Source: Haloferula sp. BvORR071 (lineage in GTDB: Bacteria; Verrucomicrobiota; Verrucomicrobiia; Verrucomicrobiales; Akkermansiaceae). Taken from it: a DNA stretch of 64,000 bases. Where the stretch lies: NCBI RefSeq assembly GCF_000739615.1, contig NZ_BATP01000047.1:62001-126000 (forward strand), in the 5' to 3' direction. The position numbers and the translations under genes are program-made. This document shows positions 9,971 to 19,021 of the stretch, piece by piece (within the stretch, counting starts at the first letter, position 1; each line of letters begins with the position of its first letter). Under the pieces are notes generated by a model, which saw nothing but the letters and a program-made list of their open reading frames with translations, searched no databases and was not told the origin of the DNA.

Positions 9971-11083
9971 ATGGCTGATTCCCGCGCACCCGCCCCGCGA
10001 CTGCGTTCGCTCGATGCCCTGCGCGGCTTCGACATGCTCTGGATCATCGGCCTGGCCGAGTTCTTCAAGCTTCTGGCTGAAGTCACGGACGTGGGTTGGC
10101 TGGATTCCTTCGCGCTCCAGAACGACCACGTGAAATGGGAGGGCCTGCGGCTGCATGACCTGATTTTGCCGCTCTTCATGTTCCTCTCCGGGATGTCCGT
10201 GCCCTATGCGCTGGGCCAGCGGCTCTCCCGCGGAATGGCGCGTGGCAGCGTCCTTGCCGGAGTCTGGCGGCGGGTCCTCATCCTCGTCCTGTTAGGTATC
10301 GTCTACAACCACGGCCTGCAGTTCGACTTCGCGCACCAGCGCTACGCCAGCGTGCTCGGCCAGATCGGTATCGGCTACGGCATTGCCGCCACGATCTACC
10401 TTTTCACCAAGACCTGGAAGGGCCGCGCGGCCTGGGCCTTGTTCATCCTGCTAGGGATCGCCGCGCTGCAGTTGCTCTTCCCGGTGCCCGGCGTTGGCGC
10501 AGGCGTGCTGACCCCGGAAGGCGTCGTGAATGGCTGGTTCGACCGCGGCTGGCTGCCAGGCCGCCTGCATGGGGTGGTCTTTGACCCCGAGGGCTGGCTC
10601 TGCACCATCTCCGCCTCCGCCCTGACCTTGGGCGGCGTGATGACCGGCGACTATGTGAAGGGCTGGGGCCGCCCCTCCCACACTGCGGCCGGCCACCTGC
10701 TGCTCGCCGGCACGGCCCTGCTCTTCGCCGGCTGGCTCTGCTGGCACTTCGGCTATCCACCGATCAAGTCGGCTTGGAATTCCACCTTCAACCTGCTCGC
10801 CGCCGGGATCAGCATCTGGACCTTCGCCGCCTTCTACCTGGCGATCGAGTTCCACCCGAACCAGAAGCTCAGCTTCCCGCTGGAGGTGATCGGCATGAAC
10901 CCGCTCACCATCTACCTGCTTGAAGGAATCGTCTCCTTCCCGGATATCTCGCACTTCTTCTTCGGCGGCATCGCCTCCTACTGCGGGAAGTGGGAGGAGG
11001 TCGTGCTGATCCTCGGCGTGCTGCTGATCGAGTGGCTGCTGCTCTATTTCCTGTGGAAGAAGCGGGCGTTCCTCAGAGTCTAG
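9971..11083 (+). CDS. DUF5009/HGSNAT-like membrane acyltransferase
   Basis: This 370-residue polytopic protein has about ten membrane spans. It begins RLRSLDALRGFDMLWIIG, the signature of the heparan-alpha-glucosaminide N-acetyltransferase-like (DUF5009/DUF1624) family; LHDLILPLFMFLSGMSVPYA and GMNPLTIYLLEG follow, also conserved there. Members are predicted to transfer acyl groups across the membrane to sugars; the actual substrate is unknown. The ATG at 9971 starts exactly before the conserved N-terminus, although the frame is open upstream to 9563. This start is supported by family length (about 370). Confidence 0.85.
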   Translation: MADSRAPAPRLRSLDALRGFDMLWIIGLAEFFKLLAEVTDVGWLDSFALQNDHVKWEGLRLHDLILPLFMFLSGMSVPYALGQRLSRGMARGSVLAGVWRRVLILVLLGIVYNHGLQFDFAHQRYASVLGQIGIGYGIAATIYLFTKTWKGRAAWALFILLGIAALQLLFPVPGVGAGVLTPEGVVNGWFDRGWLPGRLHGVVFDPEGWLCTISASALTLGGVMTGDYVKGWGRPSHTAAGHLLLAGTALLFAGWLCWHFGYPPIKSAWNSTFNLLAAGISIWTFAAFYLAIEFHPNQKLSFPLEVIGMNPLTIYLLEGIVSFPDISHFFFGGIASYCGKWEEVVLILGVLLIEWLLLYFLWKKRAFLRV

Positions 11084-11244
11084 CCGCCATTCCACGTCAA
11101 TAGTACGACAGCCGAGGGACACCCAAGGCGGACACCACTATCCACGGCCGCTTGGCAAGCCTAGTTCAGAAAAAACTGAGGCACGTCGCGGAAGTCCCGG
11201 TTTGAGAACGCTGGTCGCAGGTCTGCCGATATCCGGGGCTCCGA

Positions 11245-11871
11245 TCATTCCCGGCGCTTCCGGTGAAGCAGGAGCAGCAGTGCGCTCGCCCCCAAGGCCG
11301 CCCCGGAGGCTGGCTCGGGGACGACCGTGCCGATGGTCACATTGTCGAATGCCACATCCCCTTGGCCGCGGCCACCCGTTCCGTCCAGCACTACCCGGTG
11401 CATGCCGGGAATGGAAAGAGTGAGGGTCTCGGTGATGATCGATCCCAGATTGTCCGTGGTTCGCGTGCTCAGGGCGCTGCCAAGGAAATTACCGTTGATG
11501 TCGTAGGCATACATGCCGTTACCCGCGAGTTGCAGATCCTTGAAATCCACGCTCAGGAAATTGCAGATCCCGGGGTTTGAGGGATGGGCAGGATCGACAA
11601 AGAGGATCTCCACCAATGCCGAATCGGTCACCTGTCCGGGGCGGGTTCCGATGATAACATTGGTCGGGAAGGACTGGCCAAAGGTCGAAGCGTAGACGCC
11701 ATTTCCTTCGGAAGCGAAAACCACACCGAGGTTCTGGTATTGGCTGGTGACGGAAAATCCGTCGGCAAGCTCGTTGAAGGTGATGGTGGTGGCGGCCGTC
11801 GCGTGCGGCAGTGTGAGTAAAACGGCGAGGAACAGGAGGTGCCGGAAAATGGTGGATGTGGAGGACTTCAT
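11245..11871 (-). CDS. PEP-CTERM sorted secreted protein
   Basis: The 208-residue protein has a signal peptide (MKSSTSTIFRHLLFLAVLL, cut near ATA) and ends in a PEP-CTERM signal: VPEPASGAALGASALLLLLHRKRRE, with the Pro-Glu-Pro motif, a hydrophobic span and a basic tail. Such tails are cut by an exosortase and the protein is anchored or exported. The body is beta-rich, with ITFNELADGF at the start and DVAFDNVTIG just before the tail, typical of this paralogous family. No exosortase gene is in this window. The start at 11871 is fixed by the signal peptide. It is divergent from the phosphatase gene. Confidence 0.85.
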   Translation of the reverse strand: MKSSTSTIFRHLLFLAVLLTLPHATAATTITFNELADGFSVTSQYQNLGVVFASEGNGVYASTFGQSFPTNVIIGTRPGQVTDSALVEILFVDPAHPSNPGICNFLSVDFKDLQLAGNGMYAYDINGNFLGSALSTRTTDNLGSIITETLTLSIPGMHRVVLDGTGGRGQGDVAFDNVTIGTVVPEPASGAALGASALLLLLHRKRRE

Positions 11872-12046
11872 GCCAAAGGTCCGCAGGCTGCCACGGCAGG
11901 CATTGCCTGTCCTAGTGGAAAGCCGTGAAGAACCCTTCACACAGGCGTGGGATTCGGTTCGGCTCCTGCGGGAGCCTCCTGACCGAAAACCTGCTGGCGT
12001 ACCGAAGATCTCGGGTTCTAATGTGCCACTAGTGAAATTGCGATCC

Positions 12047-14158
12047 ATGGGACTGCGGGCGAAGTTTGCTTTGGCTTTGGCCATCGCCGCCCTGCTGCCC
12101 CTGGCGGTGGGGTTCGTGGTGCTCCAGACCTGGGGCTTCGATCATTTGCTAAAGTCGAAGGCCCGCGAGTATGAGGCCGAGGCGCGCGCCCTCTCGCGCT
12201 CCCTGGAGAGCGCCGTGGAATCGCAATCCGGCAGCTTCTGGGGCTGGGTCTCCGCGGATCCCTCGCTCCAGGACTACCTGGCGGAGGATCACACCGCCGG
12301 CCTTCCCGAGCCCAAGGAGATCGACAAGCAGTGGGAATCCAAGAAGGAGGACGACCCGCTGCTGCGCCAGATCCTGGGCAATCCCGGCGCGATGAGCCTG
12401 CTGCGCTTCACCGCCGGGCGGAAGGCCGTGGCCGAAGTCATGGTCGCCGATCCGCAGGGCCGCTTGGCCGCTGCCTCGCGCAAGACCAGTGATTACGACC
12501 AGTCGGACGAGGCTTGGTTCACCGTCGGCCGCAACCTGCCGGAGGGCAGCATGTGGGCGGATGTGCTGCACTTCGATGACAGCGCGGGCGTCTTCTCGCT
12601 GGATGTGGTGCTGCCGATCCACCGCAGCGGTGAGCTGAAAGGCGTCGCGAAGCTGGTGCTGGATGTCACTCCGCTCTTCCAGCAACTGCGGACCTCGCGG
12701 GATCGCGACGACGGCCAGTTGGAGATCCTCTTGCCCGATGGCCGCATCCTCGCCCGCTCGGGAGAGGCCGGCTACCAAGCGCTTGGGACTTCGATCGATT
12801 CGGAGTCGCTGATGACCATCCGCGTGGCCCATCATGGCTGGGCGCTGACCAAGGCGGGCAGCGGCGAAGAGCGGATGACCGGTTTTGCGGCGATCCAGTC
12901 GCGCAGCGTGGACCGCCGGAAGTTCGAGCCCGGCGGCTACGTCCTCTTCTCCTCGCCCAAGGCCACCGTGACCGCGCCCCTGCGACGGCAGATTTCCTTG
13001 ATCGGACTCGGTGCCGGTGCCGCCACCCTCTTCTGCCTGCTCTGCGGTTACGCTCTGGTCAGCCGCAAGATCCTGACGCCGATCGCGGTGCTCGGCCAGG
13101 CCGCCCGCTCGGTCGCAGCCACCGCGCGCCTCAGGAATGATCGCAATCTTGCCGATCACGAGGCCTTCGCCCTGCGCAAGACCGCCGAGGAAGACCTCCA
13201 GCGCATCCAATCGATCCACACCGGCGACGAGGTGCAAGAGCTGGCCGAGGACTTCGGCGCGATGACCGACAAGGTGATGCGCTACCACCGCGAGTTGGAG
13301 GCGGAAGTGGATTCCAAGACCTCGCTGATCCGCGAGGAACTCGAAATGGCCCGCGAGTTCCAAAACGCGCTGATGCCGACCAGCTTCCCGGAAACCCCGG
13401 CCCACCTCGCCAAGGACCCCCTGCGCCTTGGCTTCGCGCATTTCTATCAGCCTGCCTCGACCGTCGGTGGCGACTTTTTCGATCTGGTCGAGCTCGACGA
13501 GCACCGCACCGGCGTCCTCATCGCGGATGTGATGGGCCACGGCGCGCGCTCCGCCTTGGTCACGGCCATCCTCCGCGCGCTGGTTCGCAACCATGTCAGC
13601 GCCGCCGCCGATCCCGGGGCCTTCCTCGGCTTGCTCAATCGCGGTCTCTGCGAGGTCATCGAACGCAGCCACCAGACGCTCTTCGTGACCGCCTTCTTCA
13701 TGGTGATGGACACCCGGGACTGCAAGGTGAGCTGGGCCGTGGCCGGCCATCCCTCGCCGCTGCGCGCCCGCCGCAGCACCGGTAATCCGCCGCAGCTCCT
13801 CTGGAGCGGCGCCCAGCGCCAGCCTGCCTTGGGCTTGCTGGGGAATTCCGTCTATCAGACCGCCACCTCGCCGATCCGCGCCGGCGATGTCTTCCTGCTC
13901 TACACCGATGGCGTGGTGGAAGCGGAGAACCCCAGCGGCAAGGACTTCGGCATCCAGCGCCTGGTCACCACCTTCGACGAAGCGCTCGATGGTCCGCTGG
14001 CCGCCATGCCCGCCAAGATCGTCTGCGAAGTGGCCGCCTTCCAGAAACGCAAGCACCACGATGACGACGTCTGCGTGGTGGCTGTGGAAGTGATTCCCGG
14101 AGCGGTGCCGGATATCGCGGCGGATCCGGCGGCGCTGGCCGGGGCGCGGCAGGGCTGA
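12047..14158 (+). CDS. Membrane SpoIIE/RsbU-type serine phosphatase
   Basis: The 703-residue protein has a membrane span at 7-29, an extracytoplasmic Cache-like sensor to about 315, a second span near 318-340, a HAMP-like linker to about 430 and a PP2C-type phosphatase (SpoIIE) domain to the end. Metal-binding motifs are visible: VGGDFFDLVE near 473, IADVMGHGARSA, LLYTDGVVEAE near 618 and HHDDDVCVVAVE. Family members dephosphorylate anti-sigma factor antagonists in stress signalling. The ATG at 12047 is preferred because upstream sequence overlaps the divergent PEP-CTERM gene; a GTG five codons earlier is possible. No antagonist (STAS) or anti-sigma kinase gene is adjacent. Confidence 0.88.
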   Translation: MGLRAKFALALAIAALLPLAVGFVVLQTWGFDHLLKSKAREYEAEARALSRSLESAVESQSGSFWGWVSADPSLQDYLAEDHTAGLPEPKEIDKQWESKKEDDPLLRQILGNPGAMSLLRFTAGRKAVAEVMVADPQGRLAAASRKTSDYDQSDEAWFTVGRNLPEGSMWADVLHFDDSAGVFSLDVVLPIHRSGELKGVAKLVLDVTPLFQQLRTSRDRDDGQLEILLPDGRILARSGEAGYQALGTSIDSESLMTIRVAHHGWALTKAGSGEERMTGFAAIQSRSVDRRKFEPGGYVLFSSPKATVTAPLRRQISLIGLGAGAATLFCLLCGYALVSRKILTPIAVLGQAARSVAATARLRNDRNLADHEAFALRKTAEEDLQRIQSIHTGDEVQELAEDFGAMTDKVMRYHRELEAEVDSKTSLIREELEMAREFQNALMPTSFPETPAHLAKDPLRLGFAHFYQPASTVGGDFFDLVELDEHRTGVLIADVMGHGARSALVTAILRALVRNHVSAAADPGAFLGLLNRGLCEVIERSHQTLFVTAFFMVMDTRDCKVSWAVAGHPSPLRARRSTGNPPQLLWSGAQRQPALGLLGNSVYQTATSPIRAGDVFLLYTDGVVEAENPSGKDFGIQRLVTTFDEALDGPLAAMPAKIVCEVAAFQKRKHHDDDVCVVAVEVIPGAVPDIAADPAALAGARQG

Positions 14159-14262
14159 GCTATAGATCCCACACCTTCGATTCCCGCTCTCCACAGGGCC
14201 GCCGAGTCCGCTTCTTGTCCTCCGCCAAGGCGGCACTCACTTCGCCCTTCGTTTTCCGCCTC

Positions 14263-15642
14263 TCACCGTCCCACCCCATAAACCTCCGCCATCTTCTCCG
14301 CGGCGGCTCTCGCTTCCTCGCTGCCCCCGGGCCAATTCCGATAGAGTTTCACAAGCAGCTCGGCCCGATCCGCCCCCTCGGGCAAGGCAAACACGAGACG
14401 CTGCGCCTCCTCCGGGTTCGTGTAGATGGTTCGCTCTACGAGCACGCCCATCGCCACGCTGCGCGCCGGGCTCTCGGGCGTGGCGCTCAGCCAGCGGTTC
14501 GCAGCCTCGGGATCATCCCCCAGCCAACCATTGAAGACTTCTTGAATCGGTTTCCTCGCTTTGTCCGGCGGCAGCACCTTTGCCAGCCACTCCGACCATC
14601 GGCCGCGGTCTTCGTCCCGCACCCGATAGTAGCCGTCAGGGCCGAAACCATCTTCCGCGATGGTGACCAGTTCCTGGGCAGAGAAGTTCTGCGCCTCGAT
14701 CCAAGCCATGGTCGGCTCGTAACCTTCCCGAGCGGTGCCGAAGGCCAGCGCCCTCATCATATTCGTCACCGGCTTCCACCGCGCCTCTGCCGGTTCAGTG
14801 GTGGTCGCGGTCCACTCGCGCAGGAGGATCAGGGCCTCCGTGCGTTGCTCGGGAGTGCGGGTGTATCCATGCTCTTGCAGCATGCTCGTGACCATCTCTG
14901 TGCTGTCCAAGCCGTATTCGCGGGCGAGTTCCATCGCGAGTCGCGGATTGCTACGAGATGTTCCGTAGATCACCGAGCGCGTGAAGTCCGGCAGGTTCTC
15001 TACTCCGGCATCCGGGCCGGGAGAATGTTCCCGCAACCACCTCAGCGCAGCTTGTGGCTCCTGCTCCGCCCACTGGCTCATGGCGTAGCTTAGCCAAACG
15101 CGGCGCATGGGCTTGCCCAGCGTGGACATGGCATCCAGGTCCGGCTTCTCCCACAAAAGCCCGAAGGCCGCCCGCGGATCCTTCGTGAGCAGCTTCGGGA
15201 AGACGTAAGCGATCAGATCTTCCCGCTGCCGGGTATCGATCTCGCCGGATGCCAGCACTTCGATGATCAAGATCCGCAACTGCTGCCCATCGAGCCGGAC
15301 CACTTCATCCAAGCGCGAGATCATCTGCTCGCGCAGAGCCTTGTCCGGACGATTCAAGGCTGCGTCTTGCAGCGCCTCCATTTCCCGCACGTGCGCGATG
15401 AAGCTGGCCGCCACCCGCCGGCCCTCCGCCTCCGGATCCGGCCGCAGCGCGAGCTTGGCCGGCAGTGCGAGGCCCACGGCTTCTTGCCGGAAGCTGCTTT
15501 GCTCCGCCCGCTCCCGCAGTGCCGCCTGCTCCGCCTGCAGGGCTGCCAAGCGCCCCTGATCCCGCCACGCCGCGGCCAGCACCAGCGCCGATAGCACAAG
15601 CAGCGCCGCCGCAACCCTTCTGGCCGACTGCATGCGCTTCAT
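14263..15642 (-). CDS. Membrane-anchored helical protein coupled to sigma fusion 2
   Basis: This 459-residue protein has an N-terminal anchor (VAAALLVLSALVLAAAW), a short coiled coil (ALQAEQAALRERAEQ) and then a long alpha-helical periplasmic region. Recurring blocks contain DPxAA followed by a tryptophan (DPRAAFGLLWEKP, EPQAALRWLREH, DPEAANRWLSA). Its start codon overlaps the stop of the upstream sigma fusion by four bases (ATGA), so the two are translationally coupled. A similar anchor-plus-helices protein is encoded at 50802-51935. I do not recognise a named family. It may be a sensor or partner for the tethered sigma factor; that is inference from operon context only. Confidence 0.7.
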   Translation of the reverse strand: MKRMQSARRVAAALLVLSALVLAAAWRDQGRLAALQAEQAALRERAEQSSFRQEAVGLALPAKLALRPDPEAEGRRVAASFIAHVREMEALQDAALNRPDKALREQMISRLDEVVRLDGQQLRILIIEVLASGEIDTRQREDLIAYVFPKLLTKDPRAAFGLLWEKPDLDAMSTLGKPMRRVWLSYAMSQWAEQEPQAALRWLREHSPGPDAGVENLPDFTRSVIYGTSRSNPRLAMELAREYGLDSTEMVTSMLQEHGYTRTPEQRTEALILLREWTATTTEPAEARWKPVTNMMRALAFGTAREGYEPTMAWIEAQNFSAQELVTIAEDGFGPDGYYRVRDEDRGRWSEWLAKVLPPDKARKPIQEVFNGWLGDDPEAANRWLSATPESPARSVAMGVLVERTIYTNPEEAQRLVFALPEGADRAELLVKLYRNWPGGSEEARAAAEKMAEVYGVGR

Positions 15643-17657
15643 CGCGACAAGCCCTCCTGAGCTTCGCTCCGCAAGGATTCGTCCGTGACCTTCTCAAGCA
15701 TCCTCTGCGCGAGCTCGCGGCGATTACGGGAAAGGGGAGGCTGGAAGAAGGGCCGGAACACGGCGTCGCCATCTCCCGCCGCATGACGTTCCAGCGCGTA
15801 TTCAGCCAGCTCCGCATAGTTCGCCGGAGTCAGGCTATTGCTTAGTGCTGCCGCGATCACTTTCGGCCTTTCCCCTGCTGTGTGCTCTTCCGTCCAAGCC
15901 CGCAGCGTCTCGATGTCTTTCAAGCCCGCAGGTCCGCTGCCGCTCCGCTCGAAGCGTCCTGCTTCCGCTAGTCCCCGGATGCAGGCTGCGATCTCATCCG
16001 GCCGCGCCTCGATCCGCTGGAGATAGTTCTCCAACTGCGCGTAGCTCAGGGTCTGCGACTTGTCGGTGTAAACGCGTCCCAGAAAGGTCCGCGCGATCGC
16101 GGCCTGACGGGAAGAATCCCCGAAGTGCTCGCGCAGGATTCCGGCGAAGGCTGCCTGATCTTCTTCCGGCAGTTCAAGCACCTCGAAGTCCTGGCGAAGC
16201 AGCAGGGTCCGCTCGCCCTCGGGCAGCGCTGCTGCGCGTCGGCTGGCGTCTTCCGGGTGGTCCCGCAGCAGCGCGTAGAAGAGCTCGCTGGCGGATCTCC
16301 TCGCTTCATTCCGCGCCTTGGAGTCGCCCTTCTTTTTCTCCGCAAAGAGGGCATCCACCCATTCTCCGGCAGACGCAGCATCCTTCTTCACCCACTCCTC
16401 AAGGATCACCTTGTAGCGCACTTGTTCCGGCCGGTCCTTCGCCATGCTACGCTCGATAGCCGCTCGGGGATCCTTCGCCGCCAGCGAGGCGTAGAGCGCA
16501 TTGAACGCAAAGGTCATCTCGCCGACATCGTCATCGTGCATGAAGCTCGCCTTGACTACCAAGGCGTCCACCTCCGCCAGCGCTTCCAGCACTTGCTCCC
16601 GGTTCATGTCCCGGATCTGCTCCCGCAGAGCCAGGGAATCGTTGAGGTAGCGGAGTGATCCCTTCGGCGCGCCGACCTGTGCCAAGGCCGCCCCCACGGC
16701 CTTCCAGTCCACCGGCCGCTGGTCCAGCGCGGTGGGCAGCAGCGTCTTGGGCTTCGCGGCGGTACTCGCGGCGCCGCTGGCTAGCGTCATTTTCCCGGCC
16801 AGCGCCGCGTTCTCCTCTTCCAGCTTGCCGATCGCCAGCCGTTGGCTGGCGAACCACACGCCGCCGACCAGCAGCGCCACCAAGGGCACCGCGACCATCG
16901 ATGATGCCTTCATGCCCATGCTGCTTAGGAAAAGTGATGTGCCGGTGGACGAAGATGCCGCTCCCGCGCTTGCCAATGCCGTCTTCGCAAAACCCGCCGC
17001 CAGCGGCAGTGCCGCCCCGGCCTGCGCCTCCGCCCCGAAGCCAGCCGCGAGGGTCGTCCCCAGCGAGGTCACCGTGATCCCGGCGAGCGACCCGCCACGC
17101 CGCAGGATCTGGGCCCGCAGCTTTTCCGAGGCCCGGTCGATCCGCTTTTGTGCCGCCTCCCGCGAGATCCCCAGCGCGGTGCCGACCTCCCGCACGCCGA
17201 GCGCCCGGTAGAAGCGCAGCAGCAGCGCCTCGCGGTCTTTCGCGGGCAGCGCCTCCAGTGACTCATCCAGCATCGGTTGCAGCGCCTGCCAGCGGTCTCC
17301 GGCCGAGAATGCGCCCGGACCCATGGAGGCGTGGAGCAGCTGACTCCGCTTCCGCTGCTCGCGCTGCGCGGTCCGCAGGAGATTGCGGGCCTGCAGCAGG
17401 GCCGTGCGATGCACCCAGCCGCCCAGCGAGGCACAGCCCAGAAGTTCCGGCGCCTTGCGCGCCAGCAGGATAAAGGTGAGCTGGGCCGCCTCCGCCGCCA
17501 AGGAGTCATCCCCACCGCAGCTCCGCCGCGCGGTCATTAGCGCCAAACCGGAGTAGCGCCGCACCAGCGCCCGGAATGCCGCCTCCCGCTGGCCTTCCAG
17601 CCAGTTCCGCAGGAGCTCCCCATCGGACGCCCCGGAAATTTCGGAATAAATCTCCAT
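15639..17657 (-). CDS. ECF-type sigma factor fused to membrane anchor and long helical domain
   Basis: The 672-residue protein begins with sigma region 2 (FRALVRRYSGLALMTARRS, WVHRTALLQARNLLR) and region 4 (LPAKDREALLLRFYRALG, then the HTH VREVGTALGISREAAQKRI). A Ala/Gly/Ser linker leads to a membrane span (MVAVPLVALLVGGVWFA) near residues 258-275, a coiled coil (KLEEENAALAGK), and about 370 residues of helical sequence containing DPRAAIERSMAK-type blocks like those of the downstream gene. The plan matches the 527-residue sigma fusion upstream in the window. The ATG at 17657 (MEIYSEI) begins just before region 2. There is no separate anti-sigma gene. Confidence 0.85.
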   Translation of the reverse strand: MEIYSEISGASDGELLRNWLEGQREAAFRALVRRYSGLALMTARRSCGGDDSLAAEAAQLTFILLARKAPELLGCASLGGWVHRTALLQARNLLRTAQREQRKRSQLLHASMGPGAFSAGDRWQALQPMLDESLEALPAKDREALLLRFYRALGVREVGTALGISREAAQKRIDRASEKLRAQILRRGGSLAGITVTSLGTTLAAGFGAEAQAGAALPLAAGFAKTALASAGAASSSTGTSLFLSSMGMKASSMVAVPLVALLVGGVWFASQRLAIGKLEEENAALAGKMTLASGAASTAAKPKTLLPTALDQRPVDWKAVGAALAQVGAPKGSLRYLNDSLALREQIRDMNREQVLEALAEVDALVVKASFMHDDDVGEMTFAFNALYASLAAKDPRAAIERSMAKDRPEQVRYKVILEEWVKKDAASAGEWVDALFAEKKKGDSKARNEARRSASELFYALLRDHPEDASRRAAALPEGERTLLLRQDFEVLELPEEDQAAFAGILREHFGDSSRQAAIARTFLGRVYTDKSQTLSYAQLENYLQRIEARPDEIAACIRGLAEAGRFERSGSGPAGLKDIETLRAWTEEHTAGERPKVIAAALSNSLTPANYAELAEYALERHAAGDGDAVFRPFFQPPLSRNRRELAQRMLEKVTDESLRSEAQEGLSR

Positions 17658-17692
17658 CGTTCGCACCAAAGTGTCCGGATCCAGCCCGGATG

Positions 17693-17703
17693 GGACAAAA
17701 ATC
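17693..17703 (-). promoter_or_regulatory. Shared upstream motif of sigma fusion 2
   Basis: On the minus strand this reads GATTTTTGTCC, 35 bases before the start of the second sigma fusion. It differs at one base from the motif found 40 bases before the first sigma fusion. A regulatory role is inference. Confidence 0.33.
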
Positions 17704-17780
17704 TTCCGCGATGAGGAATCCGACGGGAACGCACCCAAGCGATGCTTGACTTGCAAGGCCTCGGGCAGCTACCCCGCCGC

Positions 17781-18977
17781 ATGGCCAAGCTCTCGATCCG
17801 CGACCTCGACGTGAACGGAAAAGAAGTCCTCATGCGTGTGGACTTCAATGTCCCGCTGGACGGCAGCACCATCACCGATGACACCCGCATCCAGGCGGCC
17901 GTGCCCTCGATCCAGCATCTGCTCAAGGGCGGCGCCAAGCTGGTCCTCGCCTCCCACCTCGGCCGTCCCAAGGGCGGACCGGAGCCGAAATTCTCCCTCG
18001 CCCCCGCCGCCGCCCGCCTCGCCGAGATCCTCGGCCAGGAAGTTAAGCTGGCTCCGGACAGCATTGGCGAGGAAACCGCGGCCCTGCGCGCCGCCCTCCA
18101 GCCCGGCCAAGTCCTTCTCCTTGAGAACACCCGCTTCTACCCCGCGGAGGAGGCCAATGAGGCCGACTACGCCAAGGCTCTGGCTGGCAAGGCTGAGATC
18201 TACGTCAACGACGCCTTCGGCACCGCCCACCGCGCCCACGCTTCCACGGAAGGCGTGACCCACTTCATCCCCAAGAGCGCCATGGGCTTCCTGATGGAGC
18301 GCGAGCTGGAATACCTGGACGGCAAGCTCCAGAACCCCGAGCGCCCCTTCCTGGTGATCATGGGCGGCTCGAAGGTCTCCGATAAGATTCAGGTGATCTC
18401 CAAGATGATGGAAAAGGCCGATGCCTTCCTGATCGGCGGCGCGATGGCCAATACCTTCCGCAAGGCTCAGGGCTACAAGACCGGCAACAGCCGCGTGGAG
18501 GCCGACAAGCTGGACCTCGCGCTTGAGATCCTCGCCACCGCCAAGGCCAAGGGCGTGGAGTTCCTGCTGCCCGCCGACACCCGCGTGACCCAGGAATTCA
18601 AGGAAGGTGCCGAAACCAAGTGCACCGGCGCCTACGAAAAGGGCGGCGAGACCCCGGATGGCTGGGAAGGCATCGACATCGGCGACATCGCGATCGAGGA
18701 ATTCGTCAAGGAAGTGGCCAAGGCCAAGACCATCATCTGGAACGGCCCGATGGGCGTGTTCGAGATCGATAGCTTCGGCAAGGGCACCAAGGCCGTGGCC
18801 GAGGCCATGGCCAAGGCCGACGCCGTGACCATCGTCGGCGGCGGCGATTCCGTGACCGCCGTGAACAAGTACGGCCTCGACGACGACATGACTTTCATCT
18901 CCACCGGCGGCGGCGCTTCGCTGGAATTGCTTGAAGGAAAGGTGCTTCCCGGCGTGGCCGCACTGACTGAGGCTTGA
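17781..18977 (+). CDS. pgk: Phosphoglycerate kinase
   Basis: This 398-residue enzyme transfers the acyl phosphate of 1,3-bisphosphoglycerate to ADP in glycolysis, in the cytoplasm. The sequence is diagnostic: MRVDFNVPLD near the start, the substrate-binding SHLGRPKG, LENTRFYPAEEAN, FGTAHRAHAST, GGSKVSDKI in the hinge region, NGPMGVFE and the nucleotide loop GGGDSVTAV near the C-terminus. Length is normal. I chose the ATG at 17781 because it begins MAKLSIRDLDV, the usual N-terminus. tpiA follows after 44 bases in the same direction, as a two-gene glycolytic operon. It diverges from the second sigma fusion. Confidence 0.98.
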   Translation: MAKLSIRDLDVNGKEVLMRVDFNVPLDGSTITDDTRIQAAVPSIQHLLKGGAKLVLASHLGRPKGGPEPKFSLAPAAARLAEILGQEVKLAPDSIGEETAALRAALQPGQVLLLENTRFYPAEEANEADYAKALAGKAEIYVNDAFGTAHRAHASTEGVTHFIPKSAMGFLMERELEYLDGKLQNPERPFLVIMGGSKVSDKIQVISKMMEKADAFLIGGAMANTFRKAQGYKTGNSRVEADKLDLALEILATAKAKGVEFLLPADTRVTQEFKEGAETKCTGAYEKGGETPDGWEGIDIGDIAIEEFVKEVAKAKTIIWNGPMGVFEIDSFGKGTKAVAEAMAKADAVTIVGGGDSVTAVNKYGLDDDMTFISTGGGASLELLEGKVLPGVAALTEA

Positions 18978-19021
18978 CTTGGCCCGAATCCCGCTATTCA
19001 TCCGCACCCATCAGTCCGCAC

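Noticed and set aside
12149-14236. A 695-residue minus-strand open frame opposite the phosphatase.
   Set aside because: It is antisense to the SpoIIE-type gene, with Gly/His/Arg-rich composition and no motif.
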